DNA of 64,000 bases from an uncultured Lachnospiraceae bacterium (GTDB taxonomy: Bacteria > Bacillota > Clostridia > Lachnospirales > Lachnospiraceae), in the NCBI GenBank assembly GCA_910579275.1, contig CAJTTO010000011.1, positions 23,888-87,887 on the forward strand, in the 5' to 3' direction. The position numbers and the translations under genes are program-made. A model generated the notes under the pieces. That model was not told the origin of the DNA. It ran no database searches and worked only from the letters and a program-made list of their open reading frames with translations. Below, in pieces: positions 43,564-53,106 of the stretch. Positions within the stretch are counted from its first letter, which is position 1; every line of letters begins with the position of its first letter.

Positions 43564-44990
43564 AAAATATGACGTTGAGAAAGATTGCCGACGCTGTGGG
43601 CGGAACGCTCTTTACGGAAGGGATGCCGCCCCATATCAGTGCGGATACAGTGGAAGCAGCAGGCGTGGTGCTTGACTCGAGAAAAGTGGAGAAAGGCTTT
43701 GTCTTTATCGCGACGCGCGGGGAGCGTGTGGACGGACATCGTTTTATAGACAGTGTGTTTGACGCCGGGGCACTCGGCGTCATCTGCGAGCAGGCGCCCC
43801 GCAATCCCAAGGGAGCGTATATTTTGGTGCAGGACAGCTTTCAGGCGTTGAAAGCTGTGGCAGCGTACTACAGGAAACAGCTTGATATCAAAGTAGTCGG
43901 CATCACAGGAAGCGTCGGCAAGACCAGCACAAAGGAGTTTGTCGCGAGCGTGCTCGCAAAGGGGCACCATGTCCACAAAACACAGGGAAATTTTAACAAT
44001 GAGGTGGGGCTGCCGCTCACGGTGCTTCAGATACGCGATGACTGTCAGATTGCCGTTCTGGAAATGGGCATCAGTGATTTTGGGGAAATGCACCGCCTTT
44101 CCGAAATTGCAAGACCGGATGTGTGTCTGATAACAAATATTGGGCAGTGCCATCTGGAAAATTTGGGGACGCGTGACGGCATTTTAAAGGCAAAAACGGA
44201 AATTTTTGACTTTATGCAGCCAAATGCGCGGATTTGCCTGAACGGTGATGATGACAAGCTTGCCACCATCAAGGAAGTGCAGGGGCAGACACCGGTATTT
44301 TTTGGGAGCGGAGACGGCAGCGATATCTACGCGACCAACTATGAAAATATGGGACTTGTCGGCAGTAAGGCTGTGATTCATCTTCGCGGGAACGGTGAGG
44401 AGACGGCATTTCAGGCAGAGATTCCGCTTCCGGGGGAACATATGCTGTACAATGCGCTTGCCGCAACGGCTGTGGGCGTGGTATGCGGACTGTCGACGGC
44501 ACAGATTCAGGCTGGCATTCGGGACGTGGAACCTGTCGGGGGAAGAAGCAATGTCATCCGTACCGGCAGACTGACACTGATTGACGACTGCTACAATGCC
44601 AATCCTGTGTCCATGAAGGCGGCGCTTGACCTGCTTTCCATGACAAACACAGCAGATGCCGCGGAAAATCATGAGCGGGTGCGTAAGGCTGCGGTTCTTG
44701 GCGATATGTTTGAACTTGGCGCCGACGAGGCAGCGCTGCACAGTGAGGTGGGCGCCTATGCGGCTGCGAAGGACATTGATGTGGTTATCTGCGTTGGAAA
44801 ACTGTGCAAAAACATGTATGACGGCGCAAAAAGCGTGGGGAATTCCTCCGTGGAGCTGCATTATTATACAGACAAGGAAGCGTTGCTCGCAGAGATTGAC
44901 AAACAGATTTGTGACGGGGATATCGTGCTTGTCAAGGCATCGCATGGGATGCATTTTGAAGAGATTATTGCAGCGTTATCGCTGCACTGA
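43560..44990 (+). CDS. murF: UDP-N-acetylmuramoyl-tripeptide:D-alanyl-D-alanine ligase
   Basis: A 476-residue Mur ligase that adds D-Ala-D-Ala to the UDP-MurNAc peptide in the cytoplasm. The P-loop is GITGSVGKTSTKEF, followed by the conserved GNFNNEVGLPLT and EMGIS motifs, and the C-terminal IDDCYNANPVSMKAAL and VLGDMFELG. The start codon overlaps the stop of ddl as ATGA. It uses the product of the preceding gene directly. A terminator follows. Confidence 0.97.
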   Translation: MKNMTLRKIADAVGGTLFTEGMPPHISADTVEAAGVVLDSRKVEKGFVFIATRGERVDGHRFIDSVFDAGALGVICEQAPRNPKGAYILVQDSFQALKAVAAYYRKQLDIKVVGITGSVGKTSTKEFVASVLAKGHHVHKTQGNFNNEVGLPLTVLQIRDDCQIAVLEMGISDFGEMHRLSEIARPDVCLITNIGQCHLENLGTRDGILKAKTEIFDFMQPNARICLNGDDDKLATIKEVQGQTPVFFGSGDGSDIYATNYENMGLVGSKAVIHLRGNGEETAFQAEIPLPGEHMLYNALAATAVGVVCGLSTAQIQAGIRDVEPVGGRSNVIRTGRLTLIDDCYNANPVSMKAALDLLSMTNTADAAENHERVRKAAVLGDMFELGADEAALHSEVGAYAAAKDIDVVICVGKLCKNMYDGAKSVGNSSVELHYYTDKEALLAEIDKQICDGDIVLVKASHGMHFEEIIAALSLH

Positions 44991-44996
44991 ACGAAC

Positions 44997-45039
44997 AGAA
45001 CCGGAATCCTTCGGCGGTGAAAGGATTCCGGTTCTTTTT
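44997..45039 (+). terminator. Terminator of ddl-murF
   Basis: AGAACCGGAATCCTT and AAGGATTCCGGTTCT form a 15-bp stem, followed by TTTTT. Confidence 0.9.
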
Positions 45040-45040
45040 A

Positions 45041-45091
45041 TGCGCAGCCCTATGCAGAGAAACTAAGCCGCAAAGCGACGCACGGTTTAGT
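45041..45091. repeat. Terminator-associated GC-rich repeat, third site
   Basis: TGCGCAG follows the poly-T of the murF terminator, then TGCAGAGAAACTAAGCCGCA (45053-45072) and the next 13 bases match 25631-25663 with few changes. The end also folds (AACTAAGCCG with CGGTTTAGTT). Confidence 0.6.
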
Positions 45092-45093
45092 TC

Positions 45094-45828
45094 CTATAAT
45101 GCCGTCATATTTTTCTGATAAGTCTCCATAATGATATCCTGCACATAGGATGCAATTTTTTTCTGCTGTTCTTTGGAAAGCTCATTGATATCGATCGGCT
45201 TTCCGTACTCAATAATAACGTGTGCTTTTTTAATTTTGGGAAACTGGTTCTCAAAGACGGCGGCACTGTTGTTGATGGTCATTGGAATAATGGGACAGCC
45301 TGCCTTGGCAGCAATTTTAAAGCTTCCCTCGTGAAAGGGAAGAAGCGTCCCCTCCTCTTTGTTTCTTGTCCCCTCCGGAAAAATGCAAATGGATGTTCCG
45401 CCTTTCATCTGGTTGATTGCCTCGATGATTGTCTGTGCCCCTGCCTTGAGATTCTCGCGGTCGAGGAACAGGCAGTGGAGATTGCGCATCCAGATATTTA
45501 GGAGCGGTACTTTTTCCATGCTTTTCTTTGCGATATAACCCGTGGGGCGCGGCACGCGGATGTAAGTCAGCACAATATCAAAAAAGCTCCTGTGGTTTCC
45601 GATATACAGCACAGGCGTATCGCTAGGAATATTCTCCTCGCCGATATAGGTGACTTTTGTACCTGCAAGAGAGCGCACACAGCGGAATGCCCAGTTGACA
45701 ATCGCCAGACTCGAGCGGCTTTTCAGGTCGGGATTGGACTTTCCGATAATCCATTCCACAAACATGATGGGCATACTTAACAATAAAAACAGGATGACAA
45801 AACCGCCTACAAGAATCAGTCGAATCAT
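45094..45828 (-). CDS. 1-acyl-sn-glycerol-3-phosphate acyltransferase (PlsC-like)
   Basis: A 244-residue membrane-associated acyltransferase for phosphatidic acid synthesis. It has an N-terminal membrane segment (residues 3-22), the catalytic HX4D motif in IGNHRSFFD, FLDRENLK, the glycerophosphate-binding FPEGTRN, and PIIPMTI. The ATG at 45828 has GGAGG 5 bases upstream; the longer frame to 45915 has no site. It converges on ddl-murF and is transcribed away from the lipoprotein gene at 45983. Confidence 0.92.
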   Translation of the reverse strand: MIRLILVGGFVILFLLLSMPIMFVEWIIGKSNPDLKSRSSLAIVNWAFRCVRSLAGTKVTYIGEENIPSDTPVLYIGNHRSFFDIVLTYIRVPRPTGYIAKKSMEKVPLLNIWMRNLHCLFLDRENLKAGAQTIIEAINQMKGGTSICIFPEGTRNKEEGTLLPFHEGSFKIAAKAGCPIIPMTINNSAAVFENQFPKIKKAHVIIEYGKPIDINELSKEQQKKIASYVQDIIMETYQKNMTAL

Positions 45829-45982
45829 ACGAACCTCCATGGAATCATTTGATAATTTTTTAGCATATAATCTTATATTATACATTTTCGCTGTCAAAAT
45901 CAACTGCAAATGCATATATTTTCGAAATGAAGCATAGTTATAGACAGATAGATTCGGGACTGCAACCAGTCAGGAGGTTAAA

Positions 45983-46408
45983 ATGACCAGATTCAGAAAA
46001 AAAATAATCACATATACAATAACGTGTGTTATATTAATGGCGTCTGTACTTGGATGCGCCATGGAAAGCACGCAGGAGGATCGACTCAAGGACATTGACT
46101 TTACTGTTGTCGGGGAGGAACAGCAGCCGGAGGCGCTGCGGGACATTATTGCGGAGAAGTCAGCGGAAGCGTTCCAGATAAGCTATACCTTGGGAACCGA
46201 GATGTACATTGCGATCGGCTACGGCGAGCAGTCCAGCGGCGGGTATAGCATCAGCGTAAACGATTTTTACGAGACGGAGGATTCCGTCATCATTGACACA
46301 ACGCTGATAGGGCCGGGCAAGGCAGAAAATGTGACCAATACGCCCACAAGACCATATATTGTTGTCAAAACACAAAATATAGCGGATAAGATGATAGAAT
46401 TTAAATAA
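45983..46408 (+). CDS. Small lipoprotein with PrcB-type C-terminal domain
   Basis: A 141-residue lipoprotein with signal peptide and lipobox SVLGC (Cys about residue 25). The C-terminal part (SGGYSISVNDFYETEDSVII...PTRPYIVVKTQ) matches the PrcB_C domain, named after a protease-complex subunit of Treponema. Its job here is unknown; it may be a surface-protein interaction module. An AGGAGG site precedes the ATG. It ends 43 bases before pyrC on the same strand. Confidence 0.8.
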   Translation: MTRFRKKIITYTITCVILMASVLGCAMESTQEDRLKDIDFTVVGEEQQPEALRDIIAEKSAEAFQISYTLGTEMYIAIGYGEQSSGGYSISVNDFYETEDSVIIDTTLIGPGKAENVTNTPTRPYIVVKTQNIADKMIEFK

Positions 46409-46451
46409 AATATATGATAAGGTAGAAGAAAAAGGAAAGGGACAAAAGAAT

Positions 46452-47753
46452 ATGATGCGGATAAAAAACGGGCTTGTCATAGACCCTGCAAACGGGATAA
46501 AACGGCAGGCGGATGTTCTGGTAAAGGATGGTAAGATTGAGCGAATTCTTGACAGGGATAACGGAGACAGCATAAATAACGAGTGTGATGTAATTGATGC
46601 GGCAGGATGTATTGTGGCTCCGGGTCTGGTGGATGTGCATGTGCACTTCAGGGATCCGGGCTTTACGCACAAGGAAGACATTGAAACAGGTGCAAAAGCG
46701 GCGCTGAAGGGCGGTTTTACCAGTGTGGTTCTGATGGCAAATACAAAACCGGCAGTTGACAACGAGGAAACGCTTCGTTATGTCTTGGAAAAGGGCGGAA
46801 AAACAGACCTCAACATTTACACCTGCGCAACCGTGACAAAGGGAATGGCGGGAAAAGAGCTTACGGACATGGAGACGCTTTTAAAAAAAGGCGCGGCGGG
46901 ATTTACGGACGACGGGATTCCGATTATGGATGCGGGGCTGATGGAGCAGGCAATGGCAAAGGCGGCAGCGCTAAACGTTCCAATCAGCCTTCATGAGGAA
47001 AATCCGGAATACATCACAAATAACGGCGTGAACTGCGGAAAGGCATCCGCCCACTTCGGCATCGGCGGTTCCCCGAGGGAAGCGGAGATATCGCTGATTC
47101 GGCGCGACTTGGAGATTGCATTAAAAACAGGTGCTATTTTAAATATCCAGCATATTAGCACCAAAGAAGGTGTGGCGCTTGTCCGACAGGCGAAGAAACG
47201 GGCGGCGGAAATGGGAAAATCCAATATCCATGCGGAAGTGACCCCGCATCATTTCAGCCTGACAGAGGAGGCAGTCATCCGGTTTGGAACGCTTGCCAAG
47301 ATGAACCCTCCGCTGCGGGAGGAAGCGGACAGGCAGGCAGTAGTCGAAGGGCTTAGGGACGGCACCATTGATATCATAGCGACAGACCATGCACCGCACA
47401 GCGCCGAGGAAAAGAATAAGCCGCTCACGGAAGCGCCGAGCGGCATTATCGGTCTGGAGACAGCGCTTTCTCTTGGTATTACAAATCTTGTCGACAAGGG
47501 CTGTCTCTCTCTGGAGGCGCTGATTTGCGCAATGTCCGCCAACCCTGCTGCAATGTATGGGCTGCCGGCAGGCACGCTGTCGGAGGGGAGTGCCGCCGAT
47601 ATCGTAATATTTGATGCATCTGCGTCGCAGACCGTTGGAAACTTTGCGTCCAAGTCCGCCAACTCGCCATTTACCGGACAGGAGCTGAGCGGTGTCGTAA
47701 AATACACAATTGTAGGCGGCAAAGTTGTCTACAGCAGCGCGAATGCTATTTGA
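46452..47753 (+). CDS. pyrC: Dihydroorotase
   Basis: A 433-residue type I zinc amidohydrolase that closes carbamoyl-aspartate to dihydroorotate in pyrimidine synthesis. Metal ligands are visible in VDVHVHFRDPGFTHKED, LHEENP, NIQHIST and ATDHAPHS; KMNPPLR and the final strands match the family. No other pyr gene is beside it. Its last 8 bases overlap the end of the convergent AraC-type gene, and no terminator lies between them. Confidence 0.96.
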   Translation: MMRIKNGLVIDPANGIKRQADVLVKDGKIERILDRDNGDSINNECDVIDAAGCIVAPGLVDVHVHFRDPGFTHKEDIETGAKAALKGGFTSVVLMANTKPAVDNEETLRYVLEKGGKTDLNIYTCATVTKGMAGKELTDMETLLKKGAAGFTDDGIPIMDAGLMEQAMAKAAALNVPISLHEENPEYITNNGVNCGKASAHFGIGGSPREAEISLIRRDLEIALKTGAILNIQHISTKEGVALVRQAKKRAAEMGKSNIHAEVTPHHFSLTEEAVIRFGTLAKMNPPLREEADRQAVVEGLRDGTIDIIATDHAPHSAEEKNKPLTEAPSGIIGLETALSLGITNLVDKGCLSLEALICAMSANPAAMYGLPAGTLSEGSAADIVIFDASASQTVGNFASKSANSPFTGQELSGVVKYTIVGGKVVYSSANAI

Positions 47754-50013
47754 CGGAATCGCGCATCGCGCTCGGTGTCACACCGTAGATTTTCTTGAAC
47801 GCGCGCCGGAACGAGTTCGCGTTGTTGTAGCCGATGCAGAGGTACAGCTCGTTCAGGCTGATATCGGTCTCCCGTATCAGCCGCGCCGCCTCGTTCAGGC
47901 GGATGCTTTCCAGATATGTCGAGAAATTGACGCCTTTCTTTTCCTTGAAAAGATGGGAAAAGTAACTCTCGGATATCTGGAATTCGTCCGAAATCTTGTT
48001 CAGTCCCATAGAAGGGTCTGCATAGTTGTCATGGATATATTTTTCAATCAATGAAATCAAGTCTGTATCATCTGACTTTATCGTAAAAAGCGTGCATAAT
48101 TTCAGCGCAATATCTTCACATAGTTTAAAGGAAACATGTTCGGCAAAGCATTCATCCAACTTTTGGATGACCTCCTTTGGCGTGCCCTGCGGCAGTGCAA
48201 AGCGGGCCTTTAACAGGGTATTTCGAATATCTGACAGCAAAAATTGCACCATATTAATAGGAAGGGAGCGCTCCTCTATGTTTTCCTGATGAATCAGGTT
48301 AAAGAGCTCCATCACCTGAGAGGTGTTTCCGGTCGAGATAAAGTGAATCAGCTTTGTCGAAAGCTCCGTGGGATAATAAAATGCACTGGAGTCCTTCTGG
48401 ATAAATTCGTATGGAAAAAAGAAATAATTTTTGCTGGTGTAATTGACCGCTTCCATCGCCTGCTGGTAGGATTCCCACACATTTAAAATATCATCTGTTG
48501 TCTTTCCGATTCCGGCAAAGAGCCAGATGCCGTATGTTTCCAGAAGGTAATTATGAATTTTCACGACCATTTCATTTGTCTTGATAATAAGGTCTTTCGC
48601 ATCATCGGCTTTTCCGACTACAATTACAGCGTATACACGGTCGGAAGGGCTGAAATAGTAAAGCGTCTCATCACTAAACTGCCGGAGTGCATTGAGTATC
48701 ATCCGGTTACACTCCTCGGGGGAGTGGAAGTCACTGGAAACGGCGTGTTGGTCGGCGCTGTTGTACGCGACGACATATAGGCCGTTGAACACAAGCGATT
48801 CATCCGCAAGCCCAAGAAATTCCTTTGCGTAGGATGCCTCTTCCTGCGAGACAATCATACCTTTTAAGAACTGCCGCACGTAGGAGTTGAAGATAATCGG
48901 GCGCTGGCTGTCCATGACTTCCTTCAGGTGGGTCTTTTCCTGCTCCGTGACCTGCAGCTGCTGTCCCAGATCCAGAATTGGCCGGATATTGCGCTTTGAC
49001 AGCCAGAAAATAATGATAAGTCCCCCGATAAGTGTCGCCGTAAATAATGCAGCGTACAAAATTTGAGGGGGTGCATTATTTGCTGCGGACGCAAAAGAGG
49101 GATAAGTGTAGTAATAAGTAAATTCTGTGTCAGCCGACGTGTAGGTGTCTATGGACATTTTTGCAGCGTCGAGTGTGCCTTGCAGCTCGTCAGGCGTTCC
49201 TGCCGCAGTTATGCTGTCAAATTTTGCACTTGCGGCGGTTGAGAGTGACAAAATACGCTCGGACTGTCCGTTTATAATCGACAGATAGCGATACGGCGTC
49301 TCGGCGTCCATGCACTCAAATAAAGAGGAAAGCTCATCCTCCGGAAGGACAAAGCAGGCAATGGCATCAATGTCCAGATAGTAAAGACTGTTCATGTCAA
49401 TCAGATACATGTAATAACGTTTCCCGCTTGTCGGCATCCATTCATCCATTGGCAGAAAGCGACTATAATAGGAAGCGTCTGTCAGCGTTTTGGCAAAATC
49501 TTCATATTTGGCGGCAGGATACTTTTTTATCCAGGTATAAAACCGCGTCTTATCGATGAAACAATTGGGAGACAGGATGAAATCCGAATGCGGAAGGTAA
49601 AAGTAAACCTCCGACATTGGCAGGAGCGCTTCAGGGTACACATCCGTAGCCATAGTAGTGGCAAGGGAGCTTCCCAAATCTAAAAACTGCGGCGCATCCT
49701 CCGGACTTCTTGCAAGCTTGCGAAAGTCGTTGTTCTGCAGAAACTGGCGGCAGTATGCGTCCATGATGTCAAGGTCTTTCTCAAACAGCTCCACATTGCT
49801 CATCAGTGTGGCCTTTACCTGCCATTGATACTGGGTACGTGCATTTTTTGTGTCCGATAGATACAGGTATGAAAACAGAACCAGTATAATAAAAAGGAAA
49901 ATACTGTAAGAGGTTACCATTTTTAACATCATTGTTTGTCTGTCATTTATAGTTTTTGTGTGTTTTTGGGATGATTTTAGGTCATTTTGTACATTTGTGT
50001 GTTTTGTGTTCAC
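47746..50013 (-). CDS. Membrane-bound AraC-family regulator with external sensor domain (YesS-like)
   Basis: A 755-residue one-component regulator. It has a membrane segment at about residues 33-53, an extracellular sensor of about 265 residues, a second membrane segment at about 322-344, a cytoplasmic region, and a C-terminal AraC helix-turn-helix (about 655-755, with SFRRAFKKIYGVTPSAMR). This is the layout of Bacillus YesS, which controls rhamnogalacturonan use. I favour the GTG at 50013, which has CAGGAG 9 bases upstream; the TTG at 50031 is also in frame. It is divergent from the sugar-binding protein gene, so it probably senses pectin fragments and activates that operon. The ligand is inferred from context. 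Confidence 0.88.
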   Translation of the reverse strand: MNTKHTNVQNDLKSSQKHTKTINDRQTMMLKMVTSYSIFLFIILVLFSYLYLSDTKNARTQYQWQVKATLMSNVELFEKDLDIMDAYCRQFLQNNDFRKLARSPEDAPQFLDLGSSLATTMATDVYPEALLPMSEVYFYLPHSDFILSPNCFIDKTRFYTWIKKYPAAKYEDFAKTLTDASYYSRFLPMDEWMPTSGKRYYMYLIDMNSLYYLDIDAIACFVLPEDELSSLFECMDAETPYRYLSIINGQSERILSLSTAASAKFDSITAAGTPDELQGTLDAAKMSIDTYTSADTEFTYYYTYPSFASAANNAPPQILYAALFTATLIGGLIIIFWLSKRNIRPILDLGQQLQVTEQEKTHLKEVMDSQRPIIFNSYVRQFLKGMIVSQEEASYAKEFLGLADESLVFNGLYVVAYNSADQHAVSSDFHSPEECNRMILNALRQFSDETLYYFSPSDRVYAVIVVGKADDAKDLIIKTNEMVVKIHNYLLETYGIWLFAGIGKTTDDILNVWESYQQAMEAVNYTSKNYFFFPYEFIQKDSSAFYYPTELSTKLIHFISTGNTSQVMELFNLIHQENIEERSLPINMVQFLLSDIRNTLLKARFALPQGTPKEVIQKLDECFAEHVSFKLCEDIALKLCTLFTIKSDDTDLISLIEKYIHDNYADPSMGLNKISDEFQISESYFSHLFKEKKGVNFSTYLESIRLNEAARLIRETDISLNELYLCIGYNNANSFRRAFKKIYGVTPSAMRDSVK

Positions 50014-50199
50014 AATTTTTACTCCTGCCAATGCTTTTTTAAAACTTATTTCAAAGAATATTTAATGCTATTTAAGTATTAGTTTATCAGCTTTAGAAAA
50101 AAATTACAATATGTAACTGCTTTCATAATGCTTATTTTTCGCGCTTTTGGGAATATAGGGGTCAAAATATGTACGTTGTCTCAAAAATTGTCACTTGAA
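50014..50199. other. Divergent regulatory region between the AraC-type regulator and the uptake operon
   Basis: AT-rich sequence of about 190 bases with no gene. It must hold the promoters in both directions and the AraC-type binding sites, but I cannot point to a confident -35/-10 pair. Confidence 0.5.
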
Positions 50200-50213
50200 T
50201 GTAAAGGCTTACA
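50200..50213. promoter_or_regulatory. Palindromic operator candidate before the sugar uptake operon
   Basis: TGTAAAGGCTTACA is a near copy of the TGTAAGAGCTTACA palindrome in the pectinase leader; 12 of 14 bases agree and both are followed by A. This suggests one regulator for both units. Confidence 0.5.
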
Positions 50214-50321
50214 ATGTTAAAGTTAGATTCAGACGGGGGATTGCCGCTGACAGTGAAAAAAGTAGAGGCAGCTCCGGACGAAACTTTTATTTTAAAAATG
50301 AATAAGGGAGGAAAGCAAGAA

Positions 50322-51995
50322 ATGAAAAAGAAAGCATTATCTTTACTTTTGGCATCAGCTATGGTAGTTTCCTTAACTGCATGCGGAGGGGATGACTCGG
50401 CAAATTCGTCATCAAGCAACAATAATAGCAGCGCAACGGACACGGCGTCAAATACGACAGATACACCGGCAGCAAATACAGATGCGGAAGCGCCGGCAGA
50501 CAATGCGGCATCCGGTGAAAAGCAGGATTATCGTGAAGTGCTTAAGGACGGACTGACAATTGTTGTAAACGGTACATTGACCGCTTCCGTAGATAACGGT
50601 CAGGCAGATTTTGAAAAGCAGTGGGAAGAGGCAGTCGGAATTGACCTCACAATTCAGCAGCTTGACCATTCAGGTTATACAGACGCAGTTGGACGTCTCT
50701 TCGCAAGTCAGGATTATCCTGACGCAATGATTATGAGTGCCGAGATGTTTAAGCAGTATGCACCGACAGGTCTTCTCTGGGATATGGCGGACGCTTACGC
50801 AAACGCGGAGTTCCAGTCAAGGGTTACACTGCCGAGCATCAACGAGAACTTAAAGGATAGTCAGGGACATTTGTACGGATTTGCACCGACATACGGCAAT
50901 GGCTGCGTTACATATGTAAAGAAAGCATGGCTTGACGCAGTCGGCATCAATATAGATGATGTAAAAACATATGATGACTATTACAATATGTTAAAAGCAT
51001 TCCATGACGGCGATCCGGACGGAAACGGTGTGGACGGCGATACATATGGTGTTGTGGCGGCTGGTTTCATCGGAACAGAGGCTCCGTGGATTAACTATCT
51101 GCCTGAGTTCTGGCAGGGAGCATATCCTTCACTTTACCAGAAAGAAGACGGCACATGGGTAGACGGATTCCAGGAGGATGCGACAAAAGAGGCGCTCCTG
51201 AGAATGCAGCAGGCTTACAATGACGGAGCCATCGACCCGGAATCCCTCACAGCATCGACAAAGATTGCACGTGAGAAATGGTTCTCCAATGACCAGAAAG
51301 GTTCTTCCGGTGTGTTCACATACTGGGCAGGTACTTGGTACAGAACACTTACAGACAATTTGATTAAGTACGAAGTAGATGAGGAGCTTGTACAGCTTCC
51401 GCCTATTCAGGAGATTAAGGATACATTCGGCGGCTACCTCAACAGAGAAGCGCCGGTATGGGTTATCATTGACCAGGGTGATCCTGTACGTAATCAGGCA
51501 GTGTTTGACGCACTGTTGGATACAATGTTAGATGGCGATGTAGTACAAACATTGTGGGTATACGGTGCTGAGGATGTTCACTGGTCTACAAAGGCAGAGG
51601 AGTTCACAACGAATCCCGGAACAGAAAATGCGAAGGATTACGCTTATGAAGAAGGCGTGTTCCACTTAAAGCCGTCTCCAAATGACCCGAACACAGTATG
51701 GAAGAAGAACCATCTGGATCCGGCACTCACGATTTCACAGCTGACAAACGGATTTACAGATAATGATGAGCTTGCAGCAGCCGGCAATAAGTTCTTTACA
51801 GAGAACTGTGTAGACGCTCCTGCTTCACCGGTATCCGAGACATTTACAAATGAGTCCGGTACAATATCCGATGCTAGGATGGCATGTATTACAGACGTTG
51901 TAACAAAGAACGGTGATGTAGATGCAGCAATGCAGACATACGTTGACACAGTTGGGTCGATTATTGATATGTGCTTAGCAGAGCTGAATCAGTAA
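50322..51995 (+). CDS. Sugar ABC transporter substrate-binding lipoprotein (LplA/YtcQ-like)
   Basis: A 557-residue binding protein with signal peptide and lipobox SLTACGG (Cys about residue 21), a Ser/Asn/Thr/Ala-rich linker, then a large cluster-1-type solute-binding fold. Length and partners fit the LplA/YtcQ group that binds oligosaccharides, including rhamnogalacturonan and unsaturated galacturonides in Bacillus. GGGAGG precedes the ATG at 50322; the longer frame from 50214 is not needed. The permeases follow after a hairpin. The substrate is inferred from the acetylesterase and regulator beside it. Confidence 0.92.
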   Translation: MKKKALSLLLASAMVVSLTACGGDDSANSSSSNNNSSATDTASNTTDTPAANTDAEAPADNAASGEKQDYREVLKDGLTIVVNGTLTASVDNGQADFEKQWEEAVGIDLTIQQLDHSGYTDAVGRLFASQDYPDAMIMSAEMFKQYAPTGLLWDMADAYANAEFQSRVTLPSINENLKDSQGHLYGFAPTYGNGCVTYVKKAWLDAVGINIDDVKTYDDYYNMLKAFHDGDPDGNGVDGDTYGVVAAGFIGTEAPWINYLPEFWQGAYPSLYQKEDGTWVDGFQEDATKEALLRMQQAYNDGAIDPESLTASTKIAREKWFSNDQKGSSGVFTYWAGTWYRTLTDNLIKYEVDEELVQLPPIQEIKDTFGGYLNREAPVWVIIDQGDPVRNQAVFDALLDTMLDGDVVQTLWVYGAEDVHWSTKAEEFTTNPGTENAKDYAYEEGVFHLKPSPNDPNTVWKKNHLDPALTISQLTNGFTDNDELAAAGNKFFTENCVDAPASPVSETFTNESGTISDARMACITDVVTKNGDVDAAMQTYVDTVGSIIDMCLAELNQ

Positions 51996-52038
51996 TTCCA
52001 TCCACTGGAATTTTACAACAAGCTTTACAGGAAAAGGT

Positions 52039-52072
52039 TTTACGCTTCTGTCTAAAAGGGCAGAAGCGTAAA
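52039..52072 (+). terminator. Intercistronic hairpin between the binding protein and permease genes
   Basis: TTTACGCTTCTG and CAGAAGCGTAAA form a perfect 12-bp stem with a 10-base loop and no U-run after it. Such hairpins stabilise or attenuate the message so that the binding protein is made in excess over the permeases. Confidence 0.65.
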
Positions 52073-52132
52073 TTATCAGTGGCCGTTCTATCCGGTCACG
52101 GAAAAGTGATATAAAGAAAGGAAGAGAACGGT

Positions 52133-53095
52133 ATGAGTAAGAAAAAAGTCGTAACCTCCAGTGGAATAGAAGTCCGCCAGAAACCGCTCGGACTCCGGAT
52201 TTGGAACAACAGGGGATACTACATCATGTTTTTGCCGGTTCTGATATTTTTGCTGATTATGCATTACTGGCCGATGCTTGGTGTGCGCTATGCATTTTAT
52301 GACTATAAACCGGTAGGACCTAAAACATTTGTCGGTCTGGATCATTTTACCAAGATGTTCTCCACACAGGCATTCTGGACGGCGTTCTGGAATACGCTGG
52401 AGCTGAGTATTGCAAACTTGCTTTTGACAAATATCTCGGCGGTTGTGGTGTCTATTTTCCTGAATGAAATGAAAAATCTGTTTGCCAAGAAAACATTGCA
52501 GACACTCATCTATCTGCCCCACTTTATGTCATGGGCAGTAGTTGCTTCCATTTTCAGCTTGCTGCTGTCTCCGTCCAGCACAGGTACGGTAAACGGTATT
52601 CTGAGAGACTGGGGCATTCTGGGTGAGGCCGATAAGAATATTTACTTCCTCGCAAGCACGTCATGGTGGCGTCCGATTTACTGGTTTATTCAGGTTTGGA
52701 AAGAGACCGGATGGGGAACGATTATCTACCTTGCAACGTTGTCCGGCATCAATCCGGAGCTGTATGAGGCAGCTGACATTGACGGTGCTTCCCGTATGCA
52801 GAAGATTCGTTTCGTGACACTGCCTGCACTGTCCAATACGATTATTACGGTACTGATTCTGAACCTTGCAAAGGTTATGAATCTGTTTGAGTCTGTATTC
52901 GTACTTTATAATAATGCAGTGTTTGAGGTATCTGACGTTATCGCTACATATATTTACCGCCAGACTTTTGCAATTGCATTGCCAAATTATGGTTATTCGA
53001 CAGCAGTAGGTCTGTTCCGCTCCCTTGTTGGCTGCGTTCTTGTGCTGGTATGTAACCAAGTGAGCAAGAAAGTCCGCGGACGCGGTATTGTATAG
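52133..53095 (+). CDS. Sugar ABC transporter permease, LplB-like
   Basis: A 320-residue inner-membrane permease with about six hydrophobic segments, the first after a basic N-terminus (GYYIMFLPVLIFLLIMHYWPMLGVRYAFYDY). The EAA loop that docks to the ATPase reads YEAADIDGASRMQKIRFVTLPAL. An AAGGAAGAGAACGGT site precedes the ATG. It forms the channel with the next gene's product. Confidence 0.95.
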   Translation: MSKKKVVTSSGIEVRQKPLGLRIWNNRGYYIMFLPVLIFLLIMHYWPMLGVRYAFYDYKPVGPKTFVGLDHFTKMFSTQAFWTAFWNTLELSIANLLLTNISAVVVSIFLNEMKNLFAKKTLQTLIYLPHFMSWAVVASIFSLLLSPSSTGTVNGILRDWGILGEADKNIYFLASTSWWRPIYWFIQVWKETGWGTIIYLATLSGINPELYEAADIDGASRMQKIRFVTLPALSNTIITVLILNLAKVMNLFESVFVLYNNAVFEVSDVIATYIYRQTFAIALPNYGYSTAVGLFRSLVGCVLVLVCNQVSKKVRGRGIV

Positions 53096-53106
53096 GAGGT
53101 GTGGAT

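Noticed and set aside
44184..44954. 256-codon minus-strand frame inside murF
   Set aside because: It is antisense to a clear murF gene and composed of Cys/His/Arg-rich shadow sequence without domain motifs.
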